Source of the DNA: UMGS363 sp051881775
Lineage (GTDB): Bacteria; Bacillota; Clostridia; Oscillospirales; Ruminococcaceae
Reading direction: 5' to 3'
NCBI GenBank assembly: GCA_051881775.1
Contig: JBJEQN010000122.1
Span: 27,303 to 91,302, forward strand
DNA: 64,000 nt
The notes under the pieces are model-generated. The model saw only the letters and a list, made by a program, of their open reading frames with translations, did not search any database and had not been told where the DNA came from. The position numbers and the translations under genes were made by a program. Positions within the stretch are counted from its first letter, which is position 1, and each line of letters opens with the position of its first letter. Below are positions 41,207 to 49,829 of this stretch, one piece after another.

Positions 41207-41305
41207 GGTGACACCTTATGACAACGGTTTACTATATTTTTCTATATAGCTAAAAAAATAAAAGATATATATAAAGTATAGGAAATGCGGGTCATAAGGT
41301 GTCAC
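41207..41305. repeat. 99-bp phage palindrome, copy B
   Basis: GGTGACACCTTATGACA opens and CATAAGGTGTCAC closes. Inside, TTTACTATATTTTTCTATAT and a TATATATAAAGTATAGGAAA arm repeat the layout of copy A at 26379-26478. It lies between the capsid and head-tail connector genes, a position without regulatory need in most phages. Confidence 0.72.
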
Positions 41306-41330
41306 TGCTTTATTCGAGGTGGTGGCAGAT

Positions 41331-41603
41331 ATGATCGTTGGTATTGATGAAATGAAAGGGTATCTTCGTGTTGATTTTGATGAGGATAATTCTCTGATAG
41401 AAAGCCTTATCGAAAGCAGTCAGAAACTATGTGCGGATATTGCACGGCTGTCGGTTGATGAACTTTCTGCAATTCCATCTTCAAGAATTGCTGTAATGTA
41501 TGCGGTCGCATATCTTTATGAACACAGAGAAGATGCAGATCACCGCCAGCTTTTACTGTCACTTCGCTCACTCCTTGAAGGTGTTAGGAGGAGCGTTTTC
41601 TGA
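41331..41603 (+). CDS. Head-tail connector protein (HK97 gp6-like)
   Basis: ATG 41331 is preferred to a GTG at 41319, with CGAGGTGGTGG upstream; 90 residues. It begins MIVGIDEMKGYLRVDFDEDN and is all-helical (SLIESLIESSQKLCADIARL, IPSSRIAVMYAVAYLYEHRE), the fold of gp6/gp15 adaptors that ring the portal. The stop overlaps the next start (TGATG). Confidence 0.9.
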   Translation: MIVGIDEMKGYLRVDFDEDNSLIESLIESSQKLCADIARLSVDELSAIPSSRIAVMYAVAYLYEHREDADHRQLLLSLRSLLEGVRRSVF

Positions 41604-41962
41604 TGAATATTGCACTTCTCAATGTGAAAATATCGATACAGAAAAATACTGCAGCAGTTGATGAGATCGGAAACCATATAAACGAATGGGAGGATTTTTT
41701 CAGCTGTTTTGCAACTGTAAACGGTGAGGGCGGTTCTGAAAAAAGTGCGGCAGGTCTTGTTATTGATGATCCGGATATTTCCTTTACCTTAAGATACTGC
41801 AAGGCATTTGATGAACTTGAACCAACCAAGCACAGAGTTGTTTTTAAAGGTTCGGTTTACAACATTATTTCTGTCGACCATATGAACTATAAAAAGAAGT
41901 GTCTTAAGCTGAAATGCAAAAAAGAGAGGGATAACAATGTCGGAAAGAACACAGATACATAA
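41603..41962 (+). CDS. Phage head closure protein
   Basis: The 119-residue protein (MNIALLNVKISIQKNTAAVD) is a beta-rich head-tail joining protein of the SPP1 gp16/HK97 gp7 type. Typical features are IGNHINEWEDFFSCFATVNG, the SFTLRYCKAF strand and HRVVFKGSVYNIISVDHMNY, followed by a lysine-rich C-terminus. It closes the head after packaging and binds the tail. It overlaps the following gp10-like gene by 26 bases. Confidence 0.85.
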   Translation: MNIALLNVKISIQKNTAAVDEIGNHINEWEDFFSCFATVNGEGGSEKSAAGLVIDDPDISFTLRYCKAFDELEPTKHRVVFKGSVYNIISVDHMNYKKKCLKLKCKKERDNNVGKNTDT

Positions 41963-42320
41963 CCTGTCCGATGAGATTATGAAAGGTCTGAAAGAGTATG
42001 CCGAAATCACATCGGATAAGGTAAAATCCGCCGTGAAATCTGCAGGAGAAACCGCCGTGAATGAAATAAAAAGCAACGCTCCTCACGATACCGGCAAATA
42101 TGCAAAAAGCTGGTCGGTCAAAACTGCAAAGGAAACATCGGATTCATTGGTTTTAACTGTGTATTCCAAAGATCATTATCGGCTCACGCACCTTTTGGAG
42201 TTCGGTCATGCAAAGAGAAACGGCGGCAGAGTTCCTGCACAGCCGCATATCGCATCAGCGGAGGAAAAGTCTGTGGAGAAACTTGAAAAAGAGATAAGGA
42301 AGAGCATCGAAGATGGATAA
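41937..42320 (+). CDS. HK97 gp10-like head-tail protein
   Basis: The 127-residue protein carries the HK97-gp10 family core: a helix with VKSAVKSAGETAVNEIKSNA, then PHDTGKYAKSWSVKTAKETS, a strand-turn and YRLTHLLEFGHAKRNGGRVP with AQPHIASAEEK. Members act in tail completion or head-tail joining. ATG 41937 lies in the end of the preceding gene; GAGAGGG upstream is the ribosome binding site. Confidence 0.92.
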   Translation: MSERTQIHNLSDEIMKGLKEYAEITSDKVKSAVKSAGETAVNEIKSNAPHDTGKYAKSWSVKTAKETSDSLVLTVYSKDHYRLTHLLEFGHAKRNGGRVPAQPHIASAEEKSVEKLEKEIRKSIEDG

Positions 42321-42630
42321 ACTGGTCAGAATCATAAAACAAATCGGTCTGCCTTTTGCGTATGACCATTTTGCAGAGGGTGAAGCACCGCCTTTGCCGT
42401 ATATATGCTATCTTCTGCCTGAAAGTGATAATTTCTCGGCAGACGGGAAAGCGTATTACAAGAAAACCCGTGTAAATATCGAACTTTACACAGAAATTAA
42501 GGATCCGTCAGCGGAACAGAGGGTAGAAAAAGAGCTTGATTCCAACAGCCTTTTCTATAACAAGTCCGAGGTGTGGATAGAAAGCGAGAAAATGTACGAG
42601 GTGCTGTACAGATTTGAAATGGAGGTCTGA
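42313..42630 (+). CDS. Probable tail terminator protein
   Basis: A 105-residue protein begins MDKLVRIIKQIGLPFAYDHF and continues with PLPYICYLLPESDNFSADGK, RVNIELYTEIKD and YEVLYRFEMEV. The size, alpha-beta pattern and location before the major tail protein match the tail terminator/minor capsid group of Gram-positive siphophages. It overlaps the gp10-like gene by eight bases. Confidence 0.75.
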   Translation: MDKLVRIIKQIGLPFAYDHFAEGEAPPLPYICYLLPESDNFSADGKAYYKKTRVNIELYTEIKDPSAEQRVEKELDSNSLFYNKSEVWIESEKMYEVLYRFEMEV

Positions 42631-42632
42631 AT

Positions 42633-43226
42633 ATGTCCAAGAAAAATAAGGTGAAGTACAATATATGCAACGTGCATTATGCGGTTCTTTCAAGAAGTGC
42701 AAGCGGAGATATTACATATTCAGCGCCCGAACCTATGCCGGGTGCTGTTGCTGTTTCTCTCAGTCCTAACGGCGAACCGAGCAACTTTTATGCAGACGGT
42801 TATGCCTACTACACCATATCGAACAATATGGGTTATGACGGTGATCTTGAACTTGCGATGATACCCGAATCATTCCGCACAGATGTACTTAAGGAAGAAA
42901 CGGACGCAAACAATGTTCTTATCGAAAATGCCAATGCTGAAACGGCAAACTTCGCATTGCTGTTTGAATTTGACGGTGATGTGAAGAAGATACGCCACGT
43001 TTTATATAACTGTTCAGCGGCAAGACCCAAGATCGAGGCACAGACGAATGAGAGCGAGATCTCGGTAAAGACAGAAACGCTGACTATAAAGGCCGCACCG
43101 CTTGAAAACGGATATGTAAAAGCAAAAACGGGTGATGATACAACAGACAGCACATATCAGAACTGGTATAAGGCGGTATATATGCCGTCAACAACCGCAG
43201 CGGTAACGGAGGGAACTACAAAATGA
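42633..43226 (+). CDS. Major tail protein
   Basis: The 197-residue protein with GGAGG upstream resembles phi13-type major tail tube proteins: VHYAVLSRSASGDITYSAPE, PMPGAVAVSLSPNGEPSNFY, ADGYAYYTISNNMGYDGDLE and NFALLFEFDGDVKKIRHVLY, and it ends in short beta strands. It polymerises into the tail tube. The last four bases overlap the tail assembly chaperone gene. Confidence 0.88.
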   Translation: MSKKNKVKYNICNVHYAVLSRSASGDITYSAPEPMPGAVAVSLSPNGEPSNFYADGYAYYTISNNMGYDGDLELAMIPESFRTDVLKEETDANNVLIENANAETANFALLFEFDGDVKKIRHVLYNCSAARPKIEAQTNESEISVKTETLTIKAAPLENGYVKAKTGDDTTDSTYQNWYKAVYMPSTTAAVTEGTTK

Positions 43227-43600
43227 GTGTAAGCAAGTATATAGAAATTGACGGAAAAGAAGTCTTGTTCAGAGCATCTGCCGCAATTCCGAGAATGTAC
43301 AGAGTGCGGTTTCACCGTGATATTTACAGAGATCTTCGCAACCTCGAAAAAGCAATCAAAAATGGAAACGAGGACAATTCGGATATTGACCTTTTGTCAC
43401 TTGAGATATTTGAGAATATCGCATATATTATGGCAAAACACGCAGACCCTACCTTGCCCGATACGGTTGAGGAGTGGCTTGACGGTTTCAACACATTTTC
43501 CATATACCGAATACTTCCGTCACTCATTGAATTATGGGGATTTAATATTCAGACGGAAATTCAGTCTAAAAAAAACTTAGAGAAACTGAACGTGAAATGA
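43223..43600 (+). CDS. Tail assembly chaperone, short form (gpG-like)
   Basis: The 125-residue helical protein (MSVSKYIEIDGKEVLFRASA, FENIAYIMAKHADPTLPDTV, SLIELWGFNIQTEIQSKKNL) lies between major tail protein and tape measure genes, the invariant location of the G/GT chaperone pair. Near its end, 43570-43576 reads A AAA AAC in the correct zero frame, the classical -1 slippery heptamer. Slippage there produces an extended form continuing to 43761. The short form coats the tape measure; the long form recruits tail tube protein. Confidence 0.88.
   Translation: MSVSKYIEIDGKEVLFRASAAIPRMYRVRFHRDIYRDLRNLEKAIKNGNEDNSDIDLLSLEIFENIAYIMAKHADPTLPDTVEEWLDGFNTFSIYRILPSLIELWGFNIQTEIQSKKNLEKLNVK
43570..43576 (+). 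other. Programmed -1 frameshift site
   Basis: A AAA AAC lies in zero frame (codons AAA at 43571-43573 and AAC at 43574-43576). After a -1 shift the next codon starts at 43576 (CTT) and the frame stays open through the 54-codon extension to 43761, with no stop in between. Confidence 0.75.
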
Positions 43601-43761
43601 CAACACCGCTTTTTCTGCTCCGATGCGTACAGCTTGGCATATCCATTCGTGATCTTGACCTGCTGACCATAGGTATGGTCAACGATATGTATGCTGAAAG
43701 CCGAAATGATATGTGCGAATACTCCGAACTTGCGGTGCAGGATGATTTTGATAATTTTTGA
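43597..43761 (+). CDS. Extension of the tail assembly chaperone (gpT-like part)
   Basis: This frame lies -1 to the short chaperone and overlaps its stop (ATGA), so it could start independently at 43597. The heptamer upstream makes fusion by frameshift more likely and would give a ~179-residue GT protein. The 54 residues read MTTPLFLLRCVQLGISIRDL then MVNDMYAESRNDMCEYSELA and end DDFDNF, similar to the T extension of other Gram-positive siphophages. It has no good ribosome binding site of its own. Confidence 0.8.
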   Translation: MTTPLFLLRCVQLGISIRDLDLLTIGMVNDMYAESRNDMCEYSELAVQDDFDNF

Positions 43762-43782
43762 TTCTTATTTCCCAACGAGGAG

Positions 43783-46005
43783 GTGAGCAAAACGGCAAAT
43801 AGAATAAAAGGCATCACTATTGAAATTGGCGGTGATACCACAAAGCTGCAGACAGCGCTCAAAGATGTCAATTCCAATATAAAGGATACGCAGGCACAGC
43901 TTAAAGATGTGGACAGACTGCTGAAGCTTGACCCGAATAATGTTGAACTCTTGTCGCAAAAGCAGGATCTTCTTTCAAAAGCTGTCGGAAGTACAAGAGA
44001 TAAACTTTCAACTTTAAAAACAGCCGCAGAGCAAGCCAATGATGCCCTTGCAAAGGGTGAAATATCTCAAAGCCAGTATAATTCCTTACAGCGTGAGATT
44101 ATTGCCACGGAGCAGGACCTCAAAGGACTTGAAAAACAGCAGGACGAAACCAATAAAAAGGTTGATGAACTGAACAGCAAAAATACCGATAAGCTGAAAA
44201 ACAGCATAGCGAAACTCGGAACGGAAATGAAGTCTGCGGCAAGTGCGGCAGGGAAAGTGGCTGTCGAGGTCGGCAAGGTTGGCGCACAAACGCTTTCTGC
44301 CGCAACAAAGGCTTTCACCGGCTATACAACTGCAATAACGGGTGCTGCGACTGCCGCCTTTAAGCTTGCCGCCGATTCTGCCCTTGCCGCCGATGATCTG
44401 AACACGCTGTCAACGCAGACCGGCATTTCAACGCAGGATCTTCAGAAATATCAGTATGCCGCTGACCTTGTCGATGTGTCCGTTGATACGCTCACCAAAT
44501 CAATGGCAAAAAACATAAAGCAGATGACATCGACCTCGGCTGCAACTGTTGAGGCTTATGAAAAACTGGGCGTTGCAACACAGAACGCAGACGGTTCTCT
44601 CCGTGATTCGCAGGAGGTCTATTGGGAATGTATAAAGGCTCTAGGTGAGATATCCGATGAAACAGAGCGTGATTCCATTGCAATGGCTATATTCGGCAAG
44701 TCAGCGCAGGAACTCAATCCCCTTATCGAGGGCGGTGCAGAGAAAATTGCTGAACTTGGCGAGCAGGCTGAATCACTCGGCTTGATAATGTCGCAGGATT
44801 CCCTTGATGGACTTAATGCTTTCAACGATTCCATTGATACATTGAAAGCAAATGCGGCGGCAAGCGGAAATATCATCGGTTCTGTTTTTGCACCTGCTTT
44901 TAAAGGCTTGACAGATATTGTCGGTTCTGAACTTCCGTCCATTTCGCAGGCTTTTGCAGGCATATTTGAAAGCGAAGACGGAGCAGAGGGTTTTGCCGAG
45001 AAAATAACAGAGGTCGCAGGTGAACTGACCGAAAAGGTATCGGAGTTAGTTCCCGACTTCATTTCGGGTTTTAATGCTGTGATTTTGAGCGTTATTGAAG
45101 CAATAACCGCAACCTTACCCACAGCTGTATCCGATATTCTTCCTGCTTTGCTGATAGGTTTTACAGCGTTGGTAAGCGGAGTTGTTGATGCGATACCGGA
45201 GCTTGTGCCGACCGTTGCAGAGGGTGCAATAACGCTTTTTCAAGGTCTGCTTGACGGATTGAACAGCATTTCCGAAAAACTGATGCCAATGCTCCCCGAC
45301 CTTATAACAGACCTTTGTGACCTGCTTATTGATGGAATTCCCGACTTTATCAACGGTGCGGTACAGCTTTTTATAGGTCTTGTAACAGGACTTGGGAATA
45401 CAGTACCGACCTTGATACAAAAGGTTGGAGAGCTTCTTCCCGTTATAATAAACACGCTCCTTGATAACATTCCATTGCTGATAGAGTGTGCAGTTGACCT
45501 TTTTACAGCCTTGGCAACGGGCATACCGCAGGCAATACCTGCAATTATAAAGGCAGTTCCATTAATAATCGGAAAGATAATTGAAGTCCTTTTTGAAACT
45601 GACTGGCTTGATATAGGCGCACAGATCTTAAACGGCATCGCAGACGGTATGATACAAGCGGTAACATCTATCGGCGGAGCAATAAAAGAAGTAGGCAGTG
45701 GTCTTGTTGAGGGTTTCAAGGACTTCTTCGGAATTGCATCTCCGTCAAAGCTGTTTCGTGATGAAATAGGCTTGTACCTTGCAGAGGGTATTGGAGTAGG
45801 TTTTGGCAGAGGTATGAAAGATGTTACTGCGGATATGATTGATGCTGTTCCTACGGATTTTGATATTGATGCAAATCTGAATTCGAACAACTCAGGCAGT
45901 AAAAGCATCACATTCAACCAGTATAACACCTCGCCAAAGTCACTCAGCAGAGCAGAAATACACCGAGATACGATGCAGGCACTTCAGCTTGCATCTATAC
46001 GATAA
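43783..46005 (+). CDS. Tail tape measure protein
   Basis: The 740-residue protein sets tail length. The N-terminal 140 residues are coiled coil (ITIEIGGDTTKLQTALKDVN, LKDVDRLLKLDPNNVELLSQ); a hydrophobic middle (about 380-620) has many valine/isoleucine-rich helices. The segment YQYAADLVDVSVDTLTKSMA is the TIGR-type tape measure core, and GIASPSKLFRDEIG lies near the end. The start is odd: GTG 43783 directly abuts its AGGAG, whereas relatives start at the position that here reads ACG (43792), eight bases from AGGAGG. Either start may be used. No signal of truncation. Confidence 0.93.
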   Translation: MSKTANRIKGITIEIGGDTTKLQTALKDVNSNIKDTQAQLKDVDRLLKLDPNNVELLSQKQDLLSKAVGSTRDKLSTLKTAAEQANDALAKGEISQSQYNSLQREIIATEQDLKGLEKQQDETNKKVDELNSKNTDKLKNSIAKLGTEMKSAASAAGKVAVEVGKVGAQTLSAATKAFTGYTTAITGAATAAFKLAADSALAADDLNTLSTQTGISTQDLQKYQYAADLVDVSVDTLTKSMAKNIKQMTSTSAATVEAYEKLGVATQNADGSLRDSQEVYWECIKALGEISDETERDSIAMAIFGKSAQELNPLIEGGAEKIAELGEQAESLGLIMSQDSLDGLNAFNDSIDTLKANAAASGNIIGSVFAPAFKGLTDIVGSELPSISQAFAGIFESEDGAEGFAEKITEVAGELTEKVSELVPDFISGFNAVILSVIEAITATLPTAVSDILPALLIGFTALVSGVVDAIPELVPTVAEGAITLFQGLLDGLNSISEKLMPMLPDLITDLCDLLIDGIPDFINGAVQLFIGLVTGLGNTVPTLIQKVGELLPVIINTLLDNIPLLIECAVDLFTALATGIPQAIPAIIKAVPLIIGKIIEVLFETDWLDIGAQILNGIADGMIQAVTSIGGAIKEVGSGLVEGFKDFFGIASPSKLFRDEIGLYLAEGIGVGFGRGMKDVTADMIDAVPTDFDIDANLNSNNSGSKSITFNQYNTSPKSLSRAEIHRDTMQALQLASIR

Positions 46006-46017
46006 GGAGGTCAGAAG

Positions 46018-46872
46018 TTGAACTATCATCTAATTGCATCTCAAGGCGGAGAATCGATAGACTTTTGCACCGATAGGTCGATAAGGCTTGTGGAAACGGG
46101 CGGTGTGGGAATGAACTGCACAGTAAATCTCACCGATTACAGCGGAGATGGTGCGGCATTTAACAGCGCCCGTATTCCGTCAAGGAACATATCCATTTTA
46201 GCACGGTTTATACAATACGGAACGCAGGAAAAAGCAAAACAGCGTTTGTACAGAATATTTCAGCCGAAAGTGCCGATAATGCTCCGATATATTTCCAATA
46301 TGAAAGATGTATATATCGTTGGCTGCTGCGAATCGATAGATATTCCGCCTAATGCGTTCCCTCTGGCGGCACAGATAAGACTTTTATGTGCCGACCCATA
46401 CTGGAAAAGATACGGCGGAGATTCCGTCCATCTGTACGGTGTTTCACCGCTGTTTGAGTTTGTACATAAGGAAACCGAATTCAGCGTTGTGGAGTTTGGT
46501 AACACCAAAACAAGTCAGATAACATCTATAAACTACACCGGTGACTTTGATGCAGGTATGATTTTCACCTTTCATGTAAAAGCTGACTGCCCTTATCTTG
46601 GAATTATGGATATCGACAGCGGCAAAAAGATAACGGTAATTGCTGATTTCGAGGCAGGAGATGTGCTGAAAATATGTACTATGAACCGTCAGAAATCAGT
46701 AACGCTTATACGAAAAAATGTCGAGTATGACTATTTCATACATCTTGAATCGGTAAGTGAGTTTTTACAGCTTTCGTATGGTCTGAACCGATTTAAGGTC
46801 ATTATCGGCAAGGGCGGATTTGCGGCGGCAAATGTAAAATGTGAGTATGAAACGCTGTCGGGAGGTGTGTAA
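46018..46872 (+). CDS. Distal tail protein (siphovirus Dit-like)
   Basis: TTG 46018 follows AAGGAGG by seven bases; 284 residues. The N-terminal part (RLVETGGVGMNCTVNLTDYS, RFIQYGTQEKAKQRLYRIFQ, MLRYISNMKDVYIVGCCESI) is the tail-ring N-domain. PPNAFPLAAQIRLLCADPYW is the characteristic Sipho_tail motif, and the C-terminal galectin-like domain follows. It forms the hub joining tail tube and tip. Confidence 0.88.
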   Translation: MNYHLIASQGGESIDFCTDRSIRLVETGGVGMNCTVNLTDYSGDGAAFNSARIPSRNISILARFIQYGTQEKAKQRLYRIFQPKVPIMLRYISNMKDVYIVGCCESIDIPPNAFPLAAQIRLLCADPYWKRYGGDSVHLYGVSPLFEFVHKETEFSVVEFGNTKTSQITSINYTGDFDAGMIFTFHVKADCPYLGIMDIDSGKKITVIADFEAGDVLKICTMNRQKSVTLIRKNVEYDYFIHLESVSEFLQLSYGLNRFKVIIGKGGFAAANVKCEYETLSGGV

Positions 46873-47951
46873 TGGACTTATATGTATATAACGAGCAGAT
46901 TCAGCCGCTTGGGATATGCGATACCTTTATCTCGCTTATATGGATAAGGCGTTACAGCTCGGCAGGTGCGTTTGAACTGTATGTTCCTGCGACTGAAATG
47001 AATGTCAGACTTCTTCAGCCGTTCCGATATTTGTACAGAAAAGATGTTGACGAGGCTATGTATATAAGCACGGTGCAGGAAAAGAACGGTGCTGACGAGG
47101 GTAAGACTATTATCATATCCGGTTACAGCATTGACGGATTGTACCGTAAAAGAGTATTGCCGAAGAACGTTGATACTGCAAGCGTCATATCAACTTTATC
47201 TCAATGCAATGACCTTGGGTGCAGTATAATACTGGACAAAGGCATAGACTGCGGTCTTGAATCGGGAACCGGCTTTTCCGAAACGATGACAATGGAAGAA
47301 TATATGAGATATGTGCTTTCACAGTATGGATATGGCTTTGATATGAAGCTGAGCATATCAGAAAATTGTATTCGTGGAAGAATATACAGCGGAAATGACC
47401 TTTCTTCAAAGATGATATTTTCGGAAGAGTTCGACAATCTCACAAACAGCGTATATGAGTTTTCGGAAGAGGGGTGTTTTAACTGTATTTATGGTATATG
47501 CAATGAAGCTCCTGCAGGAACGGAGAATGCGGCTAATCTGCCCGAATACTGTACAGATACCGATGTGACTGGATTGATGCGCACAGAAAAAGTTATAGCT
47601 GTTGATCCGGTCATAAAAACGGGAACAAGGTTTATTTCTGACGGTGAGGGCGGCGGTTCGTATGTAAAATATACATATGTTGACCGTAGTGCTACGCTTG
47701 CATTGCTGAAAGAGAACTGCAATGCGGCACTTTCCGATTATACGGAGAATTTCACGGCAGATGTTGTTGCCTTTGATAAATATAGAACCGATTTCAATGT
47801 TGGTGATATTGTTACCGTTAAGAACGATCTCCGTGGGATAAGGTACACAAAGCGCATTGAAGAGGTGCAGGAAACCTTTGATACATCGGGAATTACTGTT
47901 ACACCGACCTTTGGAATACCGTTAAAAACAATATATGACTTGATAAGATAG
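46872..47951 (+). CDS. Tail-tip protein, ReqiPepy6 Gp37-like
   Basis: The 359-residue protein starts MDLYVYNEQIQPLGICDTFI and shows SLIWIRRYSSAGAFELYVPA, the conserved signature of the Siphovirus_ReqiPepy6_Gp37 family (tail-associated, Tal-like). It continues with GKTIIISGYSIDGLYRKRVL, YGFDMKLSISENC and ends RIEEVQETFDTSGITVTPTF. It forms the baseplate hub and is often linked to host wall penetration. Start codon overlaps the previous stop (TAATG). Confidence 0.88.
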   Translation: MDLYVYNEQIQPLGICDTFISLIWIRRYSSAGAFELYVPATEMNVRLLQPFRYLYRKDVDEAMYISTVQEKNGADEGKTIIISGYSIDGLYRKRVLPKNVDTASVISTLSQCNDLGCSIILDKGIDCGLESGTGFSETMTMEEYMRYVLSQYGYGFDMKLSISENCIRGRIYSGNDLSSKMIFSEEFDNLTNSVYEFSEEGCFNCIYGICNEAPAGTENAANLPEYCTDTDVTGLMRTEKVIAVDPVIKTGTRFISDGEGGGSYVKYTYVDRSATLALLKENCNAALSDYTENFTADVVAFDKYRTDFNVGDIVTVKNDLRGIRYTKRIEEVQETFDTSGITVTPTFGIPLKTIYDLIR

Positions 47952-47961
47952 GGGGAGTAAA

Positions 47962-48618
47962 ATGGAATCCTACTTTTTTGACAGCATTAACCACGATAGA
48001 ATGTATGACTCATCACATTTTGCAAAATTCTTCGGCTTGTTTGCAGGAAACGGGGTTTTTGCCGACCCTGCTGATTCGATGATGGCAATGTCGGATGGCG
48101 GTATGAATGTAAGGATAAGCAAGGGTGATTGTTTCATAAATGGACGAGCAGCATCGGCAAACGGTGATGATATCGTTACACTTTCAACCGGTGACGGTTT
48201 GTACAGCCGTTTTGACCTTATAACCGCCCGTCTGGACTTTGGCGAAAGAGATATTCACCCCGAAGTTATCGAGGGTACAGCGGCAAAAACTCCGGTTTAT
48301 CCCGAAATGCAAAGAAATGATACCGTCTACGATATTGCTCTTGCGGCGGTGTGTGTTCGTCCTAACGTTATTGAGATAACTCAGGCGGATATAACCGACC
48401 TGCGGCAGGACACAGACTACTGCGGCATTGTAACCGGTATGATTGAGCAGATTGATGCAAAAAATCTGTTTGCACAGTACAGAAAACAATGGGAAGATCT
48501 GCTTTTGAGTTTCCAGGACGGTGAGAATGTTGCAATTGTAACAGAGGATAATATTGCAAGAGGCATGGCAAGACGTAATTCCCTGCGGAATTCGTATCAG
48601 CGTGGCTTTTTAGTATGA
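47962..48618 (+). CDS. Upper baseplate-type protein
   Basis: A 218-residue protein (MESYFFDSINHDRMYDSSHF) has an N-terminal jelly-roll-like part, FKKF-type FAKFFGLFAGNGVFADPADS, then MNVRISKGDCFINGRAASAN and the RFDLITARLDFGERDIHPEV strand. This is the pattern of phage structural proteins preceding tail fibres (BppU-N-like). The C-terminal helix (IDAKNLFAQYRKQWEDLLLS) may trimerise. It probably anchors the receptor-binding apparatus. Confidence 0.7.
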   Translation: MESYFFDSINHDRMYDSSHFAKFFGLFAGNGVFADPADSMMAMSDGGMNVRISKGDCFINGRAASANGDDIVTLSTGDGLYSRFDLITARLDFGERDIHPEVIEGTAAKTPVYPEMQRNDTVYDIALAAVCVRPNVIEITQADITDLRQDTDYCGIVTGMIEQIDAKNLFAQYRKQWEDLLLSFQDGENVAIVTEDNIARGMARRNSLRNSYQRGFLV

Positions 48619-48630
48619 TAGGAGGTCTTT

Positions 48631-49344
48631 ATGAAATATCTTGAAGAAATAACCACAGACAGAACTTGGATCTGTGAAAGAACGGGTGTATATAAGGTCA
48701 CTTGTGTAGGCGGAGGAAGTACCGGAGTTCTTACGATTGCAGGCTGTATGGTTTTCGGTGAGGGCGGAATTACAAAATTTGGTGATATGCTGTCTGCTAA
48801 CGGTGGAACTATCAACGGAAAAGGAGTATATATAGATAGTGCGACTGACAATCAGAATACCAAGGCCGGCGGTGTGGGCGGATATACAGCATATTGTTAC
48901 GGCGGTGCGGGTGCTGTGGTCAAAAATACCAGTAATCCGTTTGCTGTAAGTGCAGCATTGAACGGCGGAAATGCAGGTGTTACCGGTTACGGATACGGTG
49001 CAGGCGGCGGTTCGGAGGGACTTTTGTGCAGAATTAATTGTCTAAATTCAAGCAATGCTGCAACAACCAATTCGGTGTATTTTTATCCGCTGTCCGGTGA
49101 AGCCGGAGATCTCAGAGTTGGAATGTTTGAACTGAAAAGCGGTCAGAGCATTCCTATTGAAATAGGAGAAGGAGGAATTAAGAATGACATAAACTTTGAT
49201 GCTCTTAATACGGCGCTTGACCGTGTATTTACAAGCTATAAAAACCATTCTATCAGTGATGCATATATAGCTTCTTGCAAGGGTAATATTACGAACGGAT
49301 TGAGTGGAATTTGTGTTATCGAGTATCTCGGTGATGCTTTTTAA
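48631..49344 (+). CDS. Glycine-rich tail fibre/receptor-binding candidate
   Basis: The 237-residue protein has a start MKYLEEITTDRTWICERTGV and a core of glycine-rich runs (VGGYTAYCYGGAGAVVKNTS, GYGYGAGGGSEGLLCRI), typical of the polyglycine sandwich domains of phage receptor-binding proteins. The C-terminal helix-strand end GLSGICVIEYLGDAF is compact. Position after the baseplate genes and before the lysis genes supports a host-recognition role. The family cannot be named from sequence alone. Confidence 0.62.
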   Translation: MKYLEEITTDRTWICERTGVYKVTCVGGGSTGVLTIAGCMVFGEGGITKFGDMLSANGGTINGKGVYIDSATDNQNTKAGGVGGYTAYCYGGAGAVVKNTSNPFAVSAALNGGNAGVTGYGYGAGGGSEGLLCRINCLNSSNAATTNSVYFYPLSGEAGDLRVGMFELKSGQSIPIEIGEGGIKNDINFDALNTALDRVFTSYKNHSISDAYIASCKGNITNGLSGICVIEYLGDAF

Positions 49345-49356
49345 GGAGGGCGTTTT

Positions 49357-49674
49357 ATGTTTGCATATATAAATAATGGCTATGTTCAGTATATTCTGAC
49401 CGATGAAAAATACATGGGTTATGATATCGACTTTAGAAATCATTGTGTTGAGTGTGGAGATGAAGTATCGGCAGGTATGAAATATGACCCGTCAACGGGT
49501 GAGTTTTCATGTGAATCTATTGTATATATTCCAAGTCCGGCAGAAACAGCCGATAATGTCGGGAACAGCATATCCGATCTTGAAATAGCCATTGCAGAGC
49601 TTGCCGAAAAGCAGGAGCTTGACAAGGAAGAAATCGAAACGGCAATTGCTGAACTTGCCGAAACATTGATGTAA
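49357..49674 (+). CDS. Small tail-associated protein
   Basis: The 105-residue protein begins MFAYINNGYVQYILTDEKYM, has a short strand-rich part (GDEVSAGMKYDPSTGEFSCE) and ends in two acidic helical repeats (LEIAIAELAEKQELDKEEIE then TAIAELAETLM). This resembles the small XkdW/coiled tail-completion proteins found before XkdX-like genes. Its repeated IAELAE helices may trimerise. Start ATG 49357 follows AAGGAGGGCG. Confidence 0.65.
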   Translation: MFAYINNGYVQYILTDEKYMGYDIDFRNHCVECGDEVSAGMKYDPSTGEFSCESIVYIPSPAETADNVGNSISDLEIAIAELAEKQELDKEEIETAIAELAETLM

Positions 49675-49688
49675 CGGAGGAAATTATT

Positions 49689-49829
49689 ATGGCAAAAATC
49701 TATTTTAACCTTATCATAAGCGGAAAAAGAACCCTTGATGATGTTCCGCTTAAATGGAGAAAAGAAGTTGAAAAGATGCTGGAGGTATATGAAAATGAAG
49801 ATAACAGAGATGTTCCTTACACCGAGTAA
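49689..49829 (+). CDS. XkdX/CD1375-like small protein
   Basis: A 46-residue protein not usually captured by length cut-offs. ATG 49689 follows ACGGAGGAAATT. It reads MAKIYFNLIISGKRTLDDVP and LKWRKEVEKMLEVYENEDNR, the standard pattern of the XkdX/CD1375-like group found at the end of the tail gene cluster before the lysin. Its last 35 bases overlap the amidase start. Function unknown. Confidence 0.8.
   Translation: MAKIYFNLIISGKRTLDDVPLKWRKEVEKMLEVYENEDNRDVPYTE

Noticed and set aside
45240..45929. Antisense open frame of 229 codons in the tape measure gene
   Set aside because: It is the shadow of a hydrophobic, repeat-rich coding strand with no start signal or recognisable domain.
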